Below are positions 59,422-64,000 of a stretch of 64,000 bases of DNA, one piece after another. This stretch comes from Rhabdothermincola salaria. Lineage in GTDB: Bacteria > Actinomycetota > Acidimicrobiia > Acidimicrobiales > Acidimicrobilacustridaceae. Position 1 is the first letter of the stretch. Each line of letters opens with the position of its first letter. Under the pieces are notes generated by a model. It was not told the DNA's origin. It saw nothing but the letters and a program-made list of their open reading frames with translations, and made no database searches. The position numbers were made by a program, and so were the translations under genes. The DNA lies in the NCBI RefSeq assembly GCF_021246445.1, contig NZ_JAJQXW010000001.1, forward strand, positions 1,878,168 to 1,942,167, in the 5' to 3' direction.

Positions 59422-61413
59422 TCAGGCGACGTCCCACAGGCGGTCGGCGAGGCCGCTGGCCCGCACCACCCGTTGGGTCACGGCCCGCTCGACCGATGCC
59501 GCGTCGCCGACCAGGGTGACCACCCGGCGGGCCCGGGTGACCGCGGTGTAGAGCAGCTCGCGGGTGGCCAGCCGCGAGGTGGGCGACGGGAGCACGACGA
59601 TGACGTGGTCGAACTCCGAGCCCTGGCTCTTGTGGATGGTCATGGCGTGGACGGTCTCGACCGACTCGAGGCGCACCGGAGCCAACAGCCGGGGCGCCTC
59701 GGGTCCGGGGAAGGCCACCCGGGCCCCGCCCGGCGCCGCCACCACGACACCCAGGTCGCCGTTGAACAAGCCGTTGGCCCGGTCGGTGGCGGTGACGAGG
59801 ACGGGACGGCCGACATAGAAGCCCGGCGCCAGCGGCTTGACGCGCGCCAACGCCTCTTCGACCAGGCGGTTCCAGCCGGTGACACCGAACGGGCCGCGCC
59901 GGTGCGCGCACAGCACCCGCAGGGAGGTGAGGGCCTCGAGGGCGTCGTCGGTGTCCCCTCGCTCGGCGAGGTCGCGGACCCGTTGGGCGGACCGCCCGAC
60001 CTCGGCGACGACCGGGTCGCGGGCATCGGTGGTGTCGCCCGGTGCGTCGATCCACGCCAGGCGCACGCCGGCGTCGAGTGCGAGCGTCAGCTGGGCCACC
60101 TCGGCTTCCGGGTACTGCTCCGAGGCGCCCCCGACCTCGGCCAGCAACTCGAGGGCGAGGTCGGCGTCGCCGGCGCGGACGGCCTGGGCGAAGCGGTCGA
60201 TGACCGAGCCCGGCGGGAAGCGGAAGCTGCGGGTGAGCACCGACACGCACCCGGCCAGCGGCCCGGCGGGCGGAGGGCCGGATCCGAGCGCGGCGTCCAC
60301 CGCCGGGCCGGCGATGTCGCCCAGCACCGAGCCGGCCTCGACGCTGGCCAGCTGCCCGGGATCGCCCACCAGCACCACCCGGGCGTCGGGGCGCACGGCG
60401 TCGAGCAGGCGGGCCATGAGCGGCAGCGACACCATGGAGGTCTCGTCGACGATCACCACGTCCTCGACCAAGGGGTTGTCGGCGTGGTGGCGCATCCGCA
60501 CCGTGCCGGGGCGGGCCCCGAGCAGGGCGTGCAGCGTGGTGGCCCGAGCGTCGGCGAGCTCGTCGGCCAAGGTCTCGACGTCGGACAACGACGAGCGCCG
60601 CAGCTGGTCGGCGACGGCGTGGAACGCCTCTCCCATGCGGGCCGCGGCCTTGCCGGTGGGGGCGGCCAGGGCGATGCGCAGCCGGCCGGAGGGGTCGCCG
60701 GCCCGCAGCAGGGCCAGCAGGGCGGCGACGGTCTGGGTCTTGCCGGTGCCCGGGCCGCCGACGATGACGGCGAGGCGGCGCGACGCTCCGGCCGTGGCCG
60801 CCGACCACTGGGGGCTGTCGTCGGCGTCCTCACCAGGGGCCAGCGGGACCAGGGTCTGGAGAAGTTCGACACGGCGGGCGTCGGCCAACGCGGCGGCCAC
60901 GGGAGGAGCGGCGGCCCGCTGTCGCAGCTCGCCGGCCACACGGCGCTCGTAGGCCAGGTAGCGCTCGAGGTACAGGCGGGTGCCGTGCAGCGCCATCGGC
61001 CGGGGCGGCACGCTGGGGGTCTCGGGGGGCTCGCCGTCGACCAGCACCTCGACGAGGGGCGACGCCGCCAGCGCGGCCTGCCAGGCGGCGATGTCGGAGG
61101 GCCACGGCAGGTCGTCGACGCCGGCAGACTCGACCACACCGCGATCGCCCTCGACCTCGGCGGCGGCCGAGGCGGCCACGGTGGCGAGGTCGAGGCAGGT
61201 GTGGCCGAGGCGAGGAGCCCGGGCGGCCAGCGCGGCGGCCACCGCCACCTCCGGGGGTTCGGCCCCCACCCCGGTGAGCCGGCACAACGTGGCCGCGAGG
61301 TGGGCGTCGCCGGCCGACACCACCCCCGCCGCCCGCCACGGTGCCAGCAGCGCGAGCACCTCGAGGTCCGCACCCCGTGTCCCGCCGGTGGCGGTGTCCA
61401 CGCCGGTGCTCAC
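59422..61413 (-). CDS. recD: Exodeoxyribonuclease V alpha subunit (RecD helicase)
   Basis: 663 residues. Superfamily 1B helicase motifs: Walker A VIVGGPGTGKTQTVAALL, Ia APTGKAAARMGEAFHAV, DEAD-type VVIVDETSMVSLPLMARLLD, III VLVGDPGQLASVEAGSVLGD, IV VLTRSFRFPPGSVIDRF, then TVHAMTIHKSQGSEFDHVIV and LLYTAVTRARRVVTLVGDAA. An N-terminal domain of about 190 residues contacts the complex. GTG 61413 overlaps the recB stop (GTGA). Acts with RecB and RecC in double-strand break repair and degradation of foreign DNA. Confidence 0.95.
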   Translation of the reverse strand: MSTGVDTATGGTRGADLEVLALLAPWRAAGVVSAGDAHLAATLCRLTGVGAEPPEVAVAAALAARAPRLGHTCLDLATVAASAAAEVEGDRGVVESAGVDDLPWPSDIAAWQAALAASPLVEVLVDGEPPETPSVPPRPMALHGTRLYLERYLAYERRVAGELRQRAAAPPVAAALADARRVELLQTLVPLAPGEDADDSPQWSAATAGASRRLAVIVGGPGTGKTQTVAALLALLRAGDPSGRLRIALAAPTGKAAARMGEAFHAVADQLRRSSLSDVETLADELADARATTLHALLGARPGTVRMRHHADNPLVEDVVIVDETSMVSLPLMARLLDAVRPDARVVLVGDPGQLASVEAGSVLGDIAGPAVDAALGSGPPPAGPLAGCVSVLTRSFRFPPGSVIDRFAQAVRAGDADLALELLAEVGGASEQYPEAEVAQLTLALDAGVRLAWIDAPGDTTDARDPVVAEVGRSAQRVRDLAERGDTDDALEALTSLRVLCAHRRGPFGVTGWNRLVEEALARVKPLAPGFYVGRPVLVTATDRANGLFNGDLGVVVAAPGGARVAFPGPEAPRLLAPVRLESVETVHAMTIHKSQGSEFDHVIVVLPSPTSRLATRELLYTAVTRARRVVTLVGDAASVERAVTQRVVRASGLADRLWDVA

Positions 61414-64000
61414 GCCGCCTCCTCGCCGGTAGCCAGCAGTCGGTCGACGGTATCGAGCGCGGCGACGGGGGGACACCACCAGAACACGCCCCGGGTGTCG
61501 TCGGCCGCGCGGGCGGGATCCATGCCCCGCACGAACAGGTAGGCGGCGCCGAGGAGCTGGTGTTCGGGGTCGTAGCGCTCGGCGAGTCGCCAGCGCAGGT
61601 AGCGGTGCAGCGCCACCAGGTAGAGCGTGGCCTGCAACGGGTAACCGTTGTCGTTCATGGCCGAGGCCATCGCCGACCGGTCGTAGTCGGTGTCGCGGAG
61701 GCGGTTGGTCTTGTAGTCGGCCAACCAGAACCGTCCGTCGGGGGTGCGGGCCACGAGGTCGATGGAGCCGGTGATCATGCCGGCCACGTCGACCGCCAGC
61801 GCACCGGCTGCCGCCCGCTCGGCCCAGGGCCGCACCGGATCGTCGGCCGGCAGATGGTCGAGCAGCGCATCGGCCACCCGGGCCGCCGACAGCCGGCCGA
61901 GCGGCACGTCGAAGGAGAGCTCGTCGAGGCGGTCGACGCGGGGAAGGTCGACGAGGCGGACCGGACCCAGCGGCCCGCCCAACGGGGCGGAGAGCGCACC
62001 GACGAGGCCGTCGGCCAGCACGGCGCTCTCGACCGGGAGCGGCCGGTAGCGCAGGGCCTCGGCGCACCGGTCGTGCAGATCGGCGGCGAGGGTGGCCGAC
62101 CCGAAGTCGGTGTCCTCGAGCACCGAGTGCACCAGGGTGCCGAACGCCTTGCCCCCGGGGACATCGAGCAACGGCAACGGGTGGAGCCCGGACTCGACGG
62201 GTTCGTCGTCGACCGGGACGAGCGCGGGTTCGTCGTTGCCGCCCTCGGGGGGCAGGTCGGGCGGGAGGTCCATGAGGTCGGCGAGGGGCGGGGCCGGGTC
62301 GGCCGGGTCCGGGGGACGGTGGGCCCCGGCGGCGTGGGCCGCGTGGGCGATGCCGGTGAACGACCAGATGGCCCACCGACGGTCGATCGGACGGTGGGCC
62401 ACGGCCACCGACAGCTCGTCGGTCGGCGACGGATGCCGGTGGTGGGCCTCGCCGAGCGGTGGGGTGACCTCGACCACCGAGATGCGGCCGTCGGACCGAG
62501 CGGCCAGAGCCGGGAGGTCGACCTCACCGTCACCCGCCCCTTCGAGCACGCGCTGGAGCTCGGACCGCCCCCCGCGCGGCGGTCGCGCCCACCACACGAC
62601 CAAGCGGTGCTTGGCCCGAGTGAGCGCCACATAGAGCAGACGTCGAGCCTCGTCCTGGTTCTCCTCGGCGTTGCGCTCGGCGACGGCCTTCACGGGTCCC
62701 GTGCCGGCCCCGTCGTCGTTGGTGGGGATGGCGTTGGTGTTCACGTACCGCGTGCCATCGATCCAGCCGTGCCCGATGTCGTTGCCGCTCGTGGTCTGGG
62801 TCCACATCGTCGGGCAGAGCACGACGGGGAACTCGAGGCCCTTGGCCTTGTGCACGGTGAGGATCTTGACGGTGTCGTCGTCGCGGTCGATGCGGCGAGC
62901 GAGCACCTCGGAGGCCACGCCCTCGTCGTCGGCCACGGTGGTGCCCGACAGCGCCATCTCGTCGAGGACGCCGAGGAGGGCCGCCGGGCTGGTGCGCCGA
63001 CCACCGGACGCGGTGTTGAGCAGCTCGGCCACGTGGTCGAGGTCGGTGAGGTCGCGTTCGCCCGTGGGCCGGACCAGCACCCGGGCGGGCAGCCCGGCAC
63101 CGCGCACCGCACCGAGCATCGCCGGCAGCCCCTGTTCGACGAGCAACCCGGCCCAGCGCCGAAGCTGTTCGGCGAGGTCGGCCATGGCGTCGTCGCCGAG
63201 GTCGACCATCGACGAGGCGTCGTCGTCGAAGAACCACCCCAGGGCGGCAGCCCGGGCCGCTCCGGGGCTGGCCGGGCGATCGAGGGCCACCAACAGGGCG
63301 CGCCACTGGCGGGCGGCGGCGCTGTCGAGCACGCTGTCACCGGAGCTGCGCGCGGCGGGCACACCCGCCGCGGCGAGCGCCTCTGCGTAGGCGTCGGCGT
63401 CGACGTTGGAGCGCACGAGGATGCCGATGTCCGAGGCCTGCAGGCGGCGACGCTCCCCGTCGTCGACCAGCTCGGCGTGCTCCAAGAGGCGCACGACCTC
63501 GGCAACGAGGTCGACCGCCACGCCGGCGCGCGCCGTCCGCGTGTCGTCGTCGCCCGGGCGATGACGGAACTGCAAGGGGGCCGGGTCGGCGTCGGGGCCG
63601 GTGTCGAAGAAGCGAGGCTGGCTGCTCCCGGGGGCCCCGTCCACCGGCCGAAAGGCCACCGACGGGTGGCCGAACGCGACGCCGGCGAAGACCTGATCGA
63701 GGGCCTCCAGCAGTGCCTGGTCGGTGCGCCAGTTGGTGCCGAGCCCCACGACCTCACCCCCGTGGCCGTGGGCGTACTCGAGGGCGGTGAGGTAGGCCGA
63801 CAGCTCGGCGGACCGGAACCGGTAGATGGACTGCTTGGGGTCGCCCACGATGACGGTGTCGACCGGGTCGGCGGGGCCCTCGAGGAACGCCCGGCGGAAG
63901 ATGTCCCACTGCACGGCGTCGGTGTCCTGGAACTCGTCGACCATCACCAGCGAGAACCGCTTGCGCAGCGCGGCGACGATGGCGGTGCCGGCGCCGCCGG
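61410..64000 (-). CDS. recB: Exodeoxyribonuclease V beta subunit (RecB helicase-nuclease), 5' partial
   Basis: About 860 residues of the C-terminal part; the frame stays open past the window edge, so the N-terminus with Walker A is missing. Helicase motifs seen are MVDEFQDTDAVQWDIFRRAF, VIVGDPKQSIYRFRSAELSA, GTNWRTDQALLEALDQVFAG, VKILTVHKAKGLEFPVVLCP and RLLYVALTRAKHRLVVWWAR. The nuclease domain at the end has AGMITGSIDLVARTPDGRFW and LADYKTNRLRDTDYDRSAM, the D-x-K active site. Overlaps recD by 4 bp. recC is expected just outside the window. Confidence 0.95.
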   Translation of the reverse strand, partial: GGAGTAIVAALRKRFSLVMVDEFQDTDAVQWDIFRRAFLEGPADPVDTVIVGDPKQSIYRFRSAELSAYLTALEYAHGHGGEVVGLGTNWRTDQALLEALDQVFAGVAFGHPSVAFRPVDGAPGSSQPRFFDTGPDADPAPLQFRHRPGDDDTRTARAGVAVDLVAEVVRLLEHAELVDDGERRRLQASDIGILVRSNVDADAYAEALAAAGVPAARSSGDSVLDSAAARQWRALLVALDRPASPGAARAAALGWFFDDDASSMVDLGDDAMADLAEQLRRWAGLLVEQGLPAMLGAVRGAGLPARVLVRPTGERDLTDLDHVAELLNTASGGRRTSPAALLGVLDEMALSGTTVADDEGVASEVLARRIDRDDDTVKILTVHKAKGLEFPVVLCPTMWTQTTSGNDIGHGWIDGTRYVNTNAIPTNDDGAGTGPVKAVAERNAEENQDEARRLLYVALTRAKHRLVVWWARPPRGGRSELQRVLEGAGDGEVDLPALAARSDGRISVVEVTPPLGEAHHRHPSPTDELSVAVAHRPIDRRWAIWSFTGIAHAAHAAGAHRPPDPADPAPPLADLMDLPPDLPPEGGNDEPALVPVDDEPVESGLHPLPLLDVPGGKAFGTLVHSVLEDTDFGSATLAADLHDRCAEALRYRPLPVESAVLADGLVGALSAPLGGPLGPVRLVDLPRVDRLDELSFDVPLGRLSAARVADALLDHLPADDPVRPWAERAAAGALAVDVAGMITGSIDLVARTPDGRFWLADYKTNRLRDTDYDRSAMASAMNDNGYPLQATLYLVALHRYLRWRLAERYDPEHQLLGAAYLFVRGMDPARAADDTRGVFWWCPPVAALDTVDRLLATGEEAA

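Overview
The window is about 70% G+C with strongly G/C-ending codons, frequent GTG starts and TGATG, ATGA or GTGA gene junctions. Together with a DUF222/HNH protein, DUF4190 proteins with the GWWLASDGRWYPP motif, LLM-family oxidoreductases, a deazaflavin-type nitroreductase fold, an Asp23/DUF6286/AmaP-like cluster and a 6C-like small RNA, this points to a free-living actinobacterium, most likely of the Acidimicrobiia (Ilumatobacter/Iamia type). That assignment is inference; there is no rRNA or other phylogenetic marker here, and I see no tRNA, CRISPR array or insertion sequence.

Layout. 0-3.2 kb: a 5'-cut ADP-ribosylglycohydrolase fused to a cysteine phosphatase, a membrane protein and a hypothetical protein. 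3.3-11.7 kb: an accessory block rich in nucleases: two PD-(D/E)XK-like proteins, a FitA/VapC-type toxin-antitoxin pair, two divergent HNH proteins, a zinc-ribbon NERD protein translationally coupled to one of them, and a DUF222-HNH protein. 12.1-19.9 kb: a minus-strand catabolic cluster (FCD-type GntR regulator, class II aldolase, amidohydrolase, alpha/beta hydrolase, LLM flavin oxidoreductase, CocE-like hydrolase, 3-hydroxyisobutyrate-dehydrogenase-like enzyme) whose first four enzyme genes are joined by overlapping stop/start codons. 20.1-23.0 kb: an Asp23-type envelope-stress operon preceded by a small J-domain-like protein. 23.0-41.0 kb: mixed metabolism and regulation (SRPBCC/TetR pair, DinB, nitroreductase-fold protein, HAD phosphatase, extradiol dioxygenase with divergent AraC, molybdopterin oxidoreductase, lipoprotein, esterase plus a duplicated fragment, tandem hot-dog thioesterase, secreted M28 peptidase, MDR dehydrogenase with divergent TetR, CapA lipoprotein). 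41.2-46.9 kb: two large secreted proteins (a phytase-like propeller and a cadherin/Ig-like repeat protein) and a second SRPBCC/TetR operon. 47.0-52.7 kb: nitrilase, VOC protein and a polyhydroxyalkanoate locus (depolymerase, GST, synthase, phasin-like protein). 52.9-57.7 kb: GMC oxidoreductase, TauD-type dioxygenase and IlvD. 58-64 kb: an XRE regulator, a 16-copy octanucleotide repeat, a 6C-like RNA, and recD/recB.

Two themes cut across the window. First, short tandem repeats (6-, 7-, 8-, 27- and 36-bp units) occur repeatedly; several lie inside otherwise conserved enzymes and add low-complexity loops (CocE-like hydrolase, nitroreductase-fold protein, thioesterase, IlvD, MDR dehydrogenase N-terminus, Asp23-like protein). 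Second, several regulators face clear inverted or direct repeats that look like their own operators (23.5, 27.9, 38.4, 45.6 kb, and 19.1 kb for the FCD regulator). The most promising candidates for something not yet described are the nuclease block at 3.3-9.3 kb, especially the HNH/zinc-ribbon-NERD gene pair, the inverted repeats on both sides of ilvD, and a possible shared C-terminal P-x-F-T-G ending on two secreted proteins.
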